21,432 nt of DNA from CAYZUC01 sp964481705 (GTDB taxonomy: Bacteria; Bacillota; Clostridia; Lachnospirales; Lachnospiraceae): positions 1 to 21,432 of the forward strand of contig CAYZUC010000048.1 of assembly GCA_964481705.1 (NCBI GenBank), read 5' to 3'. Below the pieces are notes generated by a model. The model made no database searches. It was not told the origin of the DNA and saw nothing but the letters and a program-made list of their open reading frames with translations. The position numbers and the translations under genes were made by a program. Of the stretch, positions 1 to 7,629 are shown one piece after another. Each line of letters starts with the position of its first letter. Positions within the stretch are counted from its first letter, which is position 1.

Positions 1-291
1 CTGGTTCTTCCGGCTATTAGCGGGGATAATCCATTTGATCGGACAGATAAGAGATGCTTCCGAATCGTATTTGATGGAAGAGAAGCTACCGAACCGGTCA
101 TTGCCAATCTGGTAAAAACCACCGGAGAAAGCATTAACATACTCAGTGCAAATACGAGAAGTGTGGGTGGTGTGGGCTATGGTCAGATGATCGTGGAACT
201 ACCGGAGGATAAGCAAAAGCAGAAGCATGTCATTGATTATTTTAACAGGATTGAGATGAATCTCATGGAAATCGGGGAGGTGAGAGAATGA
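1..291 (+). CDS. metN: MetN, methionine ABC transporter ATPase, C-terminal part (NIL domain), cut by window edge
   Basis: The frame is open from base 1 to a TGA at 289-291 and gives 96 residues. The Walker motifs lie upstream of the window. What remains looks like the NIL domain, the C-terminal ligand-sensing domain of MetN-type ATPases: a segment with FRIVFDG, EPVIANLVKTT, INILSANTR and GVGYGQMIVELP, ending in a helix with HVIDYFNRIEMNLMEIGEV. In known MetN proteins this domain binds methionine and inhibits transport when the cytoplasmic pool is high. The stop overlaps the start of metI (ATGA), which suggests translational coupling. The order metN-metI-metQ supports the call. The family is clear from fold-level motifs and context, although no catalytic residue can be seen here. 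Confidence 0.85.
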   Translation: MVLPAISGDNPFDRTDKRCFRIVFDGREATEPVIANLVKTTGESINILSANTRSVGGVGYGQMIVELPEDKQKQKHVIDYFNRIEMNLMEIGEVRE

Positions 292-922
292 ATGAAGCAT
301 TATGGAACGCCATTAAGGAAGGCGTAGGACAAACACTGGAAATGACGATTGTTTCAACAATACTTTCCTATTTCATTGGTCTTCCCATTGGAATTTTATT
401 AAAAACGACCGGAAAAGGTGAAGTGCTGCAGAACAGGGTAATTCATGGAAGCCTTGCATTTGTCACCAATATTGTAAGGTCCGTTCCGTTCATGATATTA
501 CTGGTATTCTTAATTCCGTTCACCAGACTGCTGATAGGACAATCCATTGGAACGGAAGCAAGCATTGTTCCACTTACCATTGGAACGATTCCCATTGTTG
601 CAAGAATGGTGGAAGCATCTCTCAATGAGGTACAGCCGGGGATTATCGAAGCCGCCAAATCCATGGGAGCAACGCCGTTCCAGATTATTACACAGTTCAT
701 GCTGCCGGAAAGCATGCCATCGCTTTTATCCGGAGNNNNNNNNNNTATAGTGCCATGGCAGGATGTATCGGTGGAGGCGGTTTGGGAGCCATTGCATTAA
801 ATTATGGTTATTACAGATATCAGACAGATGTATTAACGATTACCGTAATTATTTTGATTTTCATTGTTCAGGTTTTTCAGGAAAGTGGAAATCAGCTATC
901 CAAAAGAATAAGACATGTATAA
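288..922 (+). CDS. metI: MetI, methionine ABC transporter permease (interrupted by an assembly gap)
   Basis: Inner-membrane permease of the methionine importer, working with MetN and the lipoprotein MetQ. The start ATG at 288 overlaps the metN stop. Residues 1-149 show several hydrophobic helices and the EAA loop (AAKSMGATPFQIITQFMLPES) that contacts the ATPase. At 736-745 there are ten N. After the gap the correct frame resumes at 746 with YSAMAGCIGGGGLGAIALNYGYYRY (given here in two parts: YSAMAGCIGGGGLG, then AIALNYGYYRY), typical of the MetI C-terminus, and ends at TAA 920-922. The two halves are in different frames only because the gap is set to an arbitrary ten bases. Known MetI proteins carry about ten or eleven residues between the two visible ends, so roughly 29-32 bases are probably missing. 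Reading straight through the N gives a false stop at 798-800. I see no sign of a real mutation. Confidence 0.88.
736..745. other. Assembly gap (10 N) inside metI
   Basis: Ten undetermined bases. The coding frame is phase 0 before the gap and shifted after it, so the true missing length cannot be ten if metI is intact. Lengths such as 29 or 32 restore the frame and match the usual spacing between the EAA loop and the YSAM motif of MetI. Confidence 0.97.
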
Positions 923-971
923 ACACGAATTTTGATATGCGCAGAAGGATGCGCAGGAAAAGGAGAAGATT

Positions 972-1889
972 ATGAAAAATAATAAAGGAAAGTTAGCAGC
1001 AGTGGCAGCGATTACAACAGTAGCAGTGGGTCTTACCGGATGCGCAACCAAGGTCTCCACACCGGTAGCCAAATCTACACCGGAGACTGCATCAGCAGAA
1101 GTCAATTCGGAGGTAACATCCACAGCTCAGGCAGAAACACAAACAGATGTACAGTCGATAGGTAATACAATCACAGTAGGAGCCAATATTACACCGCATT
1201 CCGAGATCCTTTACGAAGCTCAGAAAATCTTAAAGGAGCAGGGGATTGATCTGAAGGTGATCGAGATTGAAGACTCTGTAACACCGAACACCTCACTGGT
1301 AGAAGGAAGTATTGATGCCAATTACTTTCAGCATCAGCCATACTTAGATGATTTCAATAAGCAGAATCAGACAGATCTTGTTTCTATTGGTGCGATTCAT
1401 TATGAGCCCTTTGCAGTTTACTCACTGAAATTGAAAAGCCTTTCTGAGTTACCGGAACAGGCAGTCATAGCAGTTCCGAATAATGTGACAAACGAAGCCA
1501 GAGCACTTTTGTTGTTGGAACAGGAGGGAGTCCTAAAGTTAAAAGAAGGAGCTGGTATAGAAGCTGCGATTACTGATATCGAGGATAATCCAAAGAATAT
1601 TACATTTCGGGAATTGGATCCTTCCCAGCTTGCCAAGACCCTTCCGGATGTAGATGCTGCTGTTATTAATGGCAATTATGCATTAGAGGGAGGCCTAAGT
1701 ATTTCAGATGCATTGGCAAAAGAGGCAAGTGACAGCGTTGCAGCAAAGACCTATGGAAATATCATTGTAACGACCAAGGAAAAAGAGAATGATGAAGATT
1801 TGAAAAAGCTGGTTGAGGTTTTGAAAAGCGATGAAATCAAGAAGTTCATCAATGATAAGTACGAGGGAGCAGTAGTTCCCTTAGACTAA
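972..1889 (+). CDS. metQ: MetQ/NlpA-type methionine-binding lipoprotein
   Basis: Extracytoplasmic substrate-binding lipoprotein of the MetNIQ importer, 305 residues. The N-terminus has two Lys, a hydrophobic stretch and the lipobox LTGC, so cleavage and lipidation are predicted at Cys24. Residues 25-65 are a Thr/Ser/Glu-rich linker. The NLPA domain follows: VGANITPHSEILYEAQ, then a segment with SVTPNTSLVEGSIDANYFQHQPYL, a long stretch around HYEPFAVYS and IAVPNNVTNEARALLLL, and a C-terminus of KKFINDKYEGAVVPLD type. The ANYFQHQPYL segment is a hallmark of MetQ-type proteins. The start ATG follows AGGAGAAG at a normal distance. It lies 49 bases after metI and is probably cotranscribed with it. 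Binding of D- or L-methionine is known for the family; the exact ligand is inferred. Confidence 0.93.
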   Translation: MKNNKGKLAAVAAITTVAVGLTGCATKVSTPVAKSTPETASAEVNSEVTSTAQAETQTDVQSIGNTITVGANITPHSEILYEAQKILKEQGIDLKVIEIEDSVTPNTSLVEGSIDANYFQHQPYLDDFNKQNQTDLVSIGAIHYEPFAVYSLKLKSLSELPEQAVIAVPNNVTNEARALLLLEQEGVLKLKEGAGIEAAITDIEDNPKNITFRELDPSQLAKTLPDVDAAVINGNYALEGGLSISDALAKEASDSVAAKTYGNIIVTTKEKENDEDLKKLVEVLKSDEIKKFINDKYEGAVVPLD

Positions 1890-1929
1890 TCAGTATCAGT
1901 TATACTTGTAAAATCGACGAAACATGAGG

Positions 1930-1959
1930 CTTGAGTGAAAGGTGAATCTTTCACTCAAG
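1930..1959 (+). other. Perfect 12-bp hairpin between metQ and the next gene
   Basis: CTTGAGTGAAAG at 1930-1941 is exactly complementary to CTTTCACTCAAG at 1948-1959, with a 6-base loop. The bases that follow (GGAATAAATAAG) contain no U-run, so this is a poor intrinsic terminator. An mRNA processing or stability element between metNIQ and the downstream pair, or a weak terminator, are both possible. It starts 41 bases after the metQ stop. Confidence 0.6.
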
Positions 1960-1992
1960 GGAATAAATAAGAATAATATCGGAGGAAAAAAC

Positions 1993-2547
1993 ATGGCAAG
2001 AATTAAATTACTGGAACTTGAGGAAACAAGCGGAGCAGAAAGAGAAAGATATCAGGTATTGGCGGATGCCAATAAGGTAACCAACATGAAGAAGGGACTT
2101 CTTCAGGATGCAGCAACCTACGATGCATTTATGGGGTGGTATACATCCTGGAACAGACTAGTCGAAATTATATCGGAACGTGAGGCAACAGTGTATGCTC
2201 ATGCAATCTCCACGACCAATAGCTGCCAGCTGTGCTCACTGTTTTTTATCAGTGATTTGAAGGCACTCGGAATTAATCCGGCGGATTTTGAGCCGACAGC
2301 ACGTGAGAAGCTGTTAACCGAACTTGGAGAGCAAATTGTAAAGGACCCGACAGCAGTTTCGGATGAATTGTTTGCAAGATTGAAGAAGGAATGGAAGGAC
2401 AATGAGCTGGTTGCGATAGTAGGCTTTGCAACACAGATGATAGCGACCAACAATTTCAATTCTGTTTTCAAGATTGATGTAGATCAGAGACTGCTGCCTA
2501 TCCAGAAGGAATTTAAACCGGCTACCTGGAGAAAGAATATCCAGTAA
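1993..2547 (+). CDS. Carboxymuconolactone decarboxylase/AhpD-like protein
   Basis: A 184-residue soluble helical protein. The start is ATG 1993, because GGAGGA at 1981-1986 sits six bases before it. A GTG at 1942 in the same frame lies inside the 1930-1959 hairpin and has no ribosome site. The segment ISTTNSCQLCSLFFISDLKALG resembles the CxxC helix of the AhpD/CMD superfamily (given as ISTTNSCQLC then SLFFISDLKALG), with Cys78 and Cys81. The His that follows the second Cys by four positions in AhpD is Phe85 here. Family members include peroxidase-reducing thiol proteins and decarboxylases; without that His the peroxidase-reductase mechanism is doubtful. It sits 60 bases upstream of an iron alcohol dehydrogenase and is probably cotranscribed with it, so a role linked to aldehyde or peroxide handling is an inference. 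Confidence 0.7.
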   Translation: MARIKLLELEETSGAERERYQVLADANKVTNMKKGLLQDAATYDAFMGWYTSWNRLVEIISEREATVYAHAISTTNSCQLCSLFFISDLKALGINPADFEPTAREKLLTELGEQIVKDPTAVSDELFARLKKEWKDNELVAIVGFATQMIATNNFNSVFKIDVDQRLLPIQKEFKPATWRKNIQ

Positions 2548-2607
2548 AAATCAAGATACCAGTCGTGCTGATAAATAGATACAAAGGTACATAAGAAGGG
2601 AGACAAC

Positions 2608-3768
2608 ATGGTAGATTTTGAATATTACAACCCTGCCAGGATTATATTTGGAGAGAGATCCATCGATAAATTAGAATCATTGCTACAAGAATATCAGGTT
2701 ACAAACCTGTTGCTGGTATACAGTGGTGAGTTCATCAAGGAATTAGGCATTTATCGTGTAGTGAGGAGCGCAGCAGAGAAGAATCATGTTGCCCTTTATG
2801 AGAATGGAAACGTAGTGCCCAATCCGTCCATCGAGCTGGTAAGAGAGCTGGTTCATGATGGAAAGAAGGATGGTGTGGATTTTGTTCTTGCAGTTGGAGG
2901 TGGAAGTGCAATTGATACAGCAAAGGCAGTTGCTCTTGGAATTCCTTATGAAGGAGATGTCTGGGATTTCTTTGAGAAGGGAATTGTACCGAATCAGGTA
3001 GTAAACATCGGAGTTATCACGACTCTTCCGGCAAGTGGGTCGGAAACCTCCAATGCGGCGATACTATCCAATGGTGAGTGGAAGCTTGGCTTTGAAGATA
3101 ATCAAATCATTCCCAAGTTTGCGATTATGAATCCGGAATATACCGTAGGCTTGCCGGCATTTCAAACAGCAGCAGGAGTAGCAGACGTTCTGTCTCATTT
3201 ATTGGAACGATACTTTTCCGATGTAAAATACACAGATGTGACAGATTACCTGATTGAGGGAGGAGTAAGGGCACTTCTTATCAACGGAAAAAGACTGACA
3301 GTCAACCCAAAGGATATTCATGCAAGAGCAGAAATTCAATGGCTAGCCAGTGTGGCGCACAATAATCTGCTTGATACCGGTCGTATTGGTGACTGGGGTT
3401 CGCACCGTATAGAACACGAATTATCAGGACAATACGGAATCACACATGGTGAAGGAATGGCAATTGTATTACCGGCCTGGATTCGTTATATATCAAAAAT
3501 CAAACCATATAAACCTGCACAACTGGCGGTTCGCGTATTTGATGAAGATCCTTACAACCACACAGAAGAAGAAATTGCCTATGGACTAGCTGACACACTG
3601 GAGAAGTTTTTTCAGAACATCGGTCTTCATACCCGCCTTCATGACTTAACCATTGATGATACTTATTTTGAGAAGATGGCGAAACGTGCGACTAGAAATG
3701 GAACCGTAGGACATTATGTTCCACTGGATGAAAAGATGATATATGATATTTTGAACATAGCACTCTAA
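2608..3768 (+). CDS. Iron-containing alcohol dehydrogenase, YqhD/butanol dehydrogenase type
   Basis: A 386-residue NAD(P)H-dependent alcohol/aldehyde oxidoreductase of the group III (Fe-ADH) family. The start MVDFEYYNPARIIFGE is typical of YqhD/BdhA proteins. The cofactor loop is GGGSAIDTAKA (residues 97-107), followed by TTLPASGSETSNAA. The four metal ligands expected from YqhD align in place: Asp193 and His197 in GVADVLSHLLE, His266 in GSHRIEHEL and His280 in ITHGEGMA. It acts in the cytoplasm, probably reducing aldehydes (butyraldehyde or other short or toxic aldehydes) during fermentation or detoxification; the substrate is not readable from sequence. It ends just before an intrinsic terminator at 3792-3821. 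AAGGGAGA lies before the start ATG. Confidence 0.92.
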   Translation: MVDFEYYNPARIIFGERSIDKLESLLQEYQVTNLLLVYSGEFIKELGIYRVVRSAAEKNHVALYENGNVVPNPSIELVRELVHDGKKDGVDFVLAVGGGSAIDTAKAVALGIPYEGDVWDFFEKGIVPNQVVNIGVITTLPASGSETSNAAILSNGEWKLGFEDNQIIPKFAIMNPEYTVGLPAFQTAAGVADVLSHLLERYFSDVKYTDVTDYLIEGGVRALLINGKRLTVNPKDIHARAEIQWLASVAHNNLLDTGRIGDWGSHRIEHELSGQYGITHGEGMAIVLPAWIRYISKIKPYKPAQLAVRVFDEDPYNHTEEEIAYGLADTLEKFFQNIGLHTRLHDLTIDDTYFEKMAKRATRNGTVGHYVPLDEKMIYDILNIAL

Positions 3769-3791
3769 TAGAAAATGATGACTAAGGTGAG

Positions 3792-3821
3792 AAAGAATCT
3801 GTGAAAGCAGGTTCTTTTTTT
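3792..3821 (+). terminator. Intrinsic terminator after the alcohol dehydrogenase
   Basis: AGAATCTG at 3794-3801 pairs with CAGGTTCT at 3808-3815 (one G-U pair). The loop is six bases, and seven T follow at 3815-3821. A-rich bases upstream of the stem extend the pairing into the T run. It separates the alcohol dehydrogenase operon from the permease gene. Confidence 0.8.
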
Positions 3822-3830
3822 ATGATGAAC

Positions 3831-3860
3831 TTGATAAGAGCAGAGACAAGTGGGTATAAT
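3831..3860 (+). promoter_or_regulatory. Sigma-A promoter of the AEC permease gene
   Basis: TTGATA at 3831-3836, an 18-base spacer and TATAAT at 3855-3860. Transcription should begin near 3867. An in-frame GTG at 3850 overlaps this region, so it cannot be the start of the permease; this helps fix the start at ATG 3910. Confidence 0.75.
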
Positions 3861-3909
3861 GGGTATGTCAAAGAGAAGATTAAGAAAGAAGCACGGGAAC
3901 GGAGATATT

Positions 3910-4842
3910 ATGCTAGAAGGTTTTTTTATTATTGGACAACAGGTATCAATTCTGTTTGTTTTAATAGCAGTAGGATTTATAGGTGGGAAGCTTAAGCTCA
4001 TCACGGAAGAAGGTGTATCCAGTATTACTAATATTGTACTTTATATTGTTACACCTTGTGTCATCATTCATGCATTTCAGAGAGAGTTTGATTATACTAT
4101 GTTGATAGGTTTTATCAAATCAATTATGGCAGCAGTTCTCTCTCATGTGATTTGTATTGTTTTGGCTAAACTTCTCATTCGCAGTAAGGATGATGTAAGA
4201 AGGCGAGTTCTCACTTTTGGCACCGTATTTTCCAATTGCGGTTTTATGTCGCTGCCACTTCTGGATGCCTTACTTGGTGCTGAGGGAGTTTTCTATGGAG
4301 CTGCTTATATTGCAGTCTTTAACTTGCTGGTATGGTCGTATGGATTGGTGCTTATGGATCGTGAACACCCGAAGATTTCAGTCAAAAAGGTGGTTTTAAA
4401 TCCTGGTACACTTCCGGTTGTTTTAGGACTCCTTTTCTTCTTCTGTTCTATCAAACTTCCAGATATCGTTGGCTTGCCAATAACCTACTTTTCTGCTTTA
4501 AATACGCCGGTTCCCATGTTAATAATCGGTTATTATATTTCGAGTCTTAATATAAAAACATTGTTCAAAAGAACGGATGAGATCGTGATGCTGTCGTTGC
4601 GTTTGGTAATTTCGCCCTTGTTGCTTCTTGCCATTCTATATTTTGCAGGCTACAAAGGTTCTCTTTTAATAGCCTGTATTGTTTCTGCAAGTGCACCAGT
4701 GGCGGCAGCTTCTACTATGTTCTCGATTCGATTTCATATGGATGCCGAATTGTCAGCCAGTATGGTAGCGGTATCGACGCTGTTGTCTATCGTAACTATG
4801 ACGCTGGTCGCTGGATTTGCACAGTATCTGGCTTATCTCTAA
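3910..4842 (+). CDS. AEC-family (auxin efflux carrier type) membrane transporter
   Basis: A 310-residue polytopic membrane protein. ATG 3910 is chosen because GGAG at 3901-3904 precedes it and the longer GTG start at 3850 lies within the promoter. About ten hydrophobic segments are visible, arranged as two halves: VSILFVLIAVGFIGGKLKL, then IVLYIVTPCVIIHAF, FGTVFSNCGFMSLPLL and so on, and in the second half VISPLLLLAILYFA and SASAPVAAASTMFSI. The TPCVIIHAF and SNCGFMSLPL segments are characteristic of Mem_trans (AEC) permeases. Bacterial members export or exchange small organic acids such as malate or malonate; the substrate here is unknown. The gene has its own promoter and is bounded by terminator-like and promoter-like sequence, so it is probably monocistronic. 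Confidence 0.87.
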   Translation: MLEGFFIIGQQVSILFVLIAVGFIGGKLKLITEEGVSSITNIVLYIVTPCVIIHAFQREFDYTMLIGFIKSIMAAVLSHVICIVLAKLLIRSKDDVRRRVLTFGTVFSNCGFMSLPLLDALLGAEGVFYGAAYIAVFNLLVWSYGLVLMDREHPKISVKKVVLNPGTLPVVLGLLFFFCSIKLPDIVGLPITYFSALNTPVPMLIIGYYISSLNIKTLFKRTDEIVMLSLRLVISPLLLLAILYFAGYKGSLLIACIVSASAPVAAASTMFSIRFHMDAELSASMVAVSTLLSIVTMTLVAGFAQYLAYL

Positions 4843-4869
4843 TAAATTTCATAAGTTTTGAAATTTTGC

Positions 4870-4878
4870 TGTTATACT
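4870..4878 (+). promoter_or_regulatory. Possible extended -10 promoter for the 138-residue protein gene
   Basis: TG at 4870-4871, one base, then TATACT at 4873-4878 matches an extended -10. I see no good -35 at the expected distance. It lies about 50 bases before the start codon of the next gene. Confidence 0.45.
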
Positions 4879-4930
4879 GTAGGCAGAGGTGATGAAAGAC
4901 GCAAAATAATAGTCCAAGGAGGGTTTTAAA

Positions 4931-5347
4931 ATGGCTTATGATATCGCAAAGGAAATTAATGAAGCAATCAGAGCAGGGGAGCAGGCACTGAGAAGTCTGA
5001 ATGAGGCAAATGATTACTTATCGAGTGCAAGGAACTGGGGAGTCGTCGATATCTTGGGAGGAGGACTCCTTACAAATCTTATCAAGCATTCAAAGGTTCA
5101 TGACGCTTCCAGATGTATGGAGAATGCCAAAAGAGATTTACAGACCTTTAGCAGAGAGCTTGATGATGTAGATGAATACATTCCGGATGTCAAAGTGGGA
5201 GATTTCCTTGTGTTTGCAGACTTTTTCTTTGATGGATTTCTGGCAGATGTAATTGTACAGTCTAAAATCGGGGAAGCAAGACAACAGGTGAATCAGGCAA
5301 TTTATCAGGTCACCAGCATTGTGAATCGGTTGAAAAAAGAGGTGTAA
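4931..5347 (+). CDS. Conserved small helical protein of unknown function
   Basis: A 138-residue protein that I cannot assign to a named family. AAGGAGGG at 4916-4923 precedes the ATG at the right distance. The sequence is mostly amphipathic helix: an N-terminal helix (EINEAIRAGEQALRSLNEA), a glycine-rich turn (WGVVDILGGGLLTNLIKHSK), a second helix (DASRCMENAKRDLQTFSREL), an acidic stretch around DDVDEYIPDVK, and a hydrophobic patch (LVFADFFFDGFLADVIV) before a final helix. There is no signal peptide. The LGGGLLTNLIKHSK patch could touch a membrane or a partner. It lies directly upstream of the broken NERD gene and may once have shared a transcript with it. Confidence 0.7.
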   Translation: MAYDIAKEINEAIRAGEQALRSLNEANDYLSSARNWGVVDILGGGLLTNLIKHSKVHDASRCMENAKRDLQTFSRELDDVDEYIPDVKVGDFLVFADFFFDGFLADVIVQSKIGEARQQVNQAIYQVTSIVNRLKKEV

Positions 5348-5374
5348 TCCTGACCATAAAATGACTAGAAGGGG

Positions 5375-6102
5375 ATGAAAACAGAGTACTATAAAGCAAC
5401 AAAATTCTCCTTTCTGGAAGTCATACTGAATGCAGGGCGGAATGGAGAGTATAGGACATACAAGCATCTGTGCTTACTGGAAGGCAATAAAAAATTCCTA
5501 TTTAATCTTTACATACCAAAAACAAATAATAAAACTACAGAGTTGGATGTCGTACTTATTCACGATTCGGGAGTATATGTTTTTGAGTAAAAAACCATTT
5601 TTATAATCCAATTATGCAAAATATTGGTCATATCAAATGGTTGAAATCCTACTTACAAAACGAAAATTTACCGGTGTCCTCTTATATTGTATTTAGTGAT
5701 AGATGTACGCTAAAAGAAATTAATTTATCAAGTGGAAAGCATATTGTAGTAAAACGGTCAGAGATGCTAAGAATAGTAAAAATGATCATACCCTTAAAAG
5801 GAGTACAGCTGTCACCGGATCAGATAGAAGACATTTATGCGAAATTATATCCGCTAACACAAGTGGGAAATGAGGTCAAAGAAGCTCATATTCAAACTAT
5901 GCACAAGAAAAAGAAAGACATACCATCGATTCCAGAAAAAGATGTCTCTGATGGTGTTTCAAAAATTGATAATCAGATATGTTCCCGTTGTGGAGCAGCA
6001 TTGATAATGAGGACTGCTTCCAAGGGAGCAAAGGCAGGCAATCGTTTTTATGAATGCAGTAGGTTTCCAAAATGCAGATATACGGAGGACATCGGAGGGT
6101 AA
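5375..6102 (+). pseudogene. NERD-domain protein gene with C-terminal zinc ribbon, disrupted by an internal deletion
   Basis: Two fragments in different frames belong to one ancestral gene. 5375-5590 encodes the start of a NERD (nuclease-related) domain: FNLYIPKT then TTELDVVLIHDSGVYVFE and a stop. The second frame reads KNHFYNPIMQNIGHIKWLK from about 5590 onward and continues to 6102. Intact relatives carry an ExK-type active-site segment (FESKNYSGW and about 30 more residues) between these two points; it is missing here, and the joint is out of frame. The end of the second fragment is a C4 zinc ribbon of topoisomerase type (CSRCGAALIM, then FYECSRFPKC). The lost Lys belongs to the predicted PD-(D/E)xK-like core, so nuclease function is presumably dead. 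The C-terminal part could still be translated from ATG 5614, but there is no clear ribosome site. A sequencing error alone would not explain the missing block. Confidence 0.75.
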
Positions 6103-6105
6103 TAA

Positions 6106-6633
6106 TTGAGAACAATACAGTATGCGATTTTAGAAGAAGCACGAAATCACCGCCCTACACCTCAGACAATTTTGGATGTTGGTTGCGGAGATGGTTCTTT
6201 TACAAGAGTGGTGGCTGATACCTTTTCGAGAACTTCAGTTACTGCGATTGATACCACACTTAAGAAGATATCAACTTCCCATCATATATCGTATTTTACC
6301 GGAGAGGTTGAGAATCTGCCCTTTGCTTCGGAATCTTTTGATATGGTGGTTGCTGCATTATCGATGCACCACTGGACAGACAAAGAAAAAGGAGTAAGAG
6401 AGATCTATCGGGTTCTCAAGAAAAATGGCAAGCTAATTATTGGAGATCCATTATTGGAGGATTGGATGAGCAATCGGTTCTTGGGGTGGCTTATGCAAGT
6501 GATGGATGGAGGTATTTTCGCGGATGAGAAGGAAATACGTGATTACTTTGAGACAGCAGGATTTCAAGATGTGGACATTAGTCTGATTCCGAATACCATG
6601 AAATCACTTTATCTGATAACTGCAAGGAAGTAG
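6106..6633 (+). CDS. Class I SAM-dependent methyltransferase (Methyltransf_11 type), TTG start
   Basis: A 175-residue cytoplasmic methyltransferase. The start is TTG 6106, supported by GGAGGG at 6094-6099 with six bases between; no ATG lies nearby in this frame. Motif I is ILDVGCGDGSFTR (residues 22-34), the acidic post-I strand is VTAIDTT, and motif II/III appears in ENLPFASESFDMVVAALSMHHW followed by REIYRVLKKNGKLIIGDP (each shown in short). This is the layout of UbiE/BioC-like small-molecule methyltransferases. The N-terminal cap is short, which is at the lower end for the family. The substrate is unknown. It starts three bases after the stop of the NERD fragment and probably shares its transcript. 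Confidence 0.83.
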   Translation: MRTIQYAILEEARNHRPTPQTILDVGCGDGSFTRVVADTFSRTSVTAIDTTLKKISTSHHISYFTGEVENLPFASESFDMVVAALSMHHWTDKEKGVREIYRVLKKNGKLIIGDPLLEDWMSNRFLGWLMQVMDGGIFADEKEIRDYFETAGFQDVDISLIPNTMKSLYLITARK

Positions 6634-6708
6634 CTTCTCACAGAAACTATTTTGTATTAGAAGATAGTGTAAATGATAAATTGCTTACGTACAAGAATGG
6701 GGATTTAT

Positions 6709-7608
6709 ATGAAAAATTACGATGTATATTTATTTGGACAAATACTGGGTACGCATTCTTTTTGGCTAAAGGATGGTTTTCTTCAGCCAGATGAATACTC
6801 GGAGATCCGTGAGAAATATTTTTTACCGGGTGGTGAGACAGGGACTGCAGCAACAGTACTTGCTTCTCTTGGTGTCAGTCTGAAAATGGATGGAACGCAT
6901 ATCGGAACACAGGTAGCTCCAATGCTACAGGATTTCTACGCAGATAAAACAGTGGATTTAAGCTCACTTTCTTTTGCTCCTGAGTATGAAGGTCTCATGG
7001 ATTATGTGGTGATTGCTGGTCTGGTTCGCTCTCCAATGGGAACGTTCCAGACGCTCTACGAGTCGGGGAGAAAAGTTTGGAATATGCCAAAGGAAAGTGA
7101 TATTGCTGAATGTAAAGTTGCAGCTATAGACCCTTTTTTTCAGGAAGAGACGCAGAGGGCAGCAGAGCTCTGTGTAAAACATCAAAAACCGTACGTTACA
7201 ATTGACTGTAAGCATGATACTTACCTACATCGGCACGCGGCAATTAATATCGTTTCCAAAGAGTGTACAGGAGTGGATTATCAAGGTGTGCAAAAGGAAG
7301 ACATCTATAACCTTCTGGTAAGTCAGACAGATGGTCTGGTGATAATTACTACAGGTGAACAGGACATGTTATATGGTAGGAAGGGTCAGCCGATGAAAAG
7401 AATGAAACCATTCTCTGTAGAGGTGAAAAGTACCCTTGGTGCCGGGGATACATTTAAAGCAGGATGCATCTATGGATTACTGAATGGCTTTTCGGATGAT
7501 GAGATCGTTCGATTTTCCAGCGCATGCTCTGCAGTGGCAATTTCCAGATTTCCACTACCGCTGAATCCCCCAAAATTGGATGAAGTTAAGGAACTAATTA
7601 GTAAATGA
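6709..7608 (+). CDS. PfkB-family carbohydrate kinase
   Basis: A 299-residue ribokinase-fold sugar kinase. ATG 6709 is preferred to an upstream ATG at 6673, because GGGGA at about 6699-6703 precedes it at a normal distance and the protein then begins directly with the first beta strand (MKNYDVYLFGQ). The substrate-side motif LPGGETGTAATVLASLG (residues 39-55) and the C-terminal signature STLGAGDTFKAGCIYGLL with catalytic Asp247 are both present. Such enzymes phosphorylate sugars or nucleosides at the ATP gamma-phosphate; the exact substrate is not readable, and the region around GETGTAA differs from the usual GGxxxN pattern. The next gene starts 21 bases later, so the two are probably cotranscribed. 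Confidence 0.85.
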   Translation: MKNYDVYLFGQILGTHSFWLKDGFLQPDEYSEIREKYFLPGGETGTAATVLASLGVSLKMDGTHIGTQVAPMLQDFYADKTVDLSSLSFAPEYEGLMDYVVIAGLVRSPMGTFQTLYESGRKVWNMPKESDIAECKVAAIDPFFQEETQRAAELCVKHQKPYVTIDCKHDTYLHRHAAINIVSKECTGVDYQGVQKEDIYNLLVSQTDGLVIITTGEQDMLYGRKGQPMKRMKPFSVEVKSTLGAGDTFKAGCIYGLLNGFSDDEIVRFSSACSAVAISRFPLPLNPPKLDEVKELISK

Positions 7609-7629
7609 AGTTGAAGAATAGGAGGTCCT

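Noticed and set aside
5614..6102. An independent 162-residue gene
   Set aside because: Its first residues and the preceding in-frame codons (KNHFYNPI) match the middle of the NERD-domain family, so it is the second half of a broken gene.
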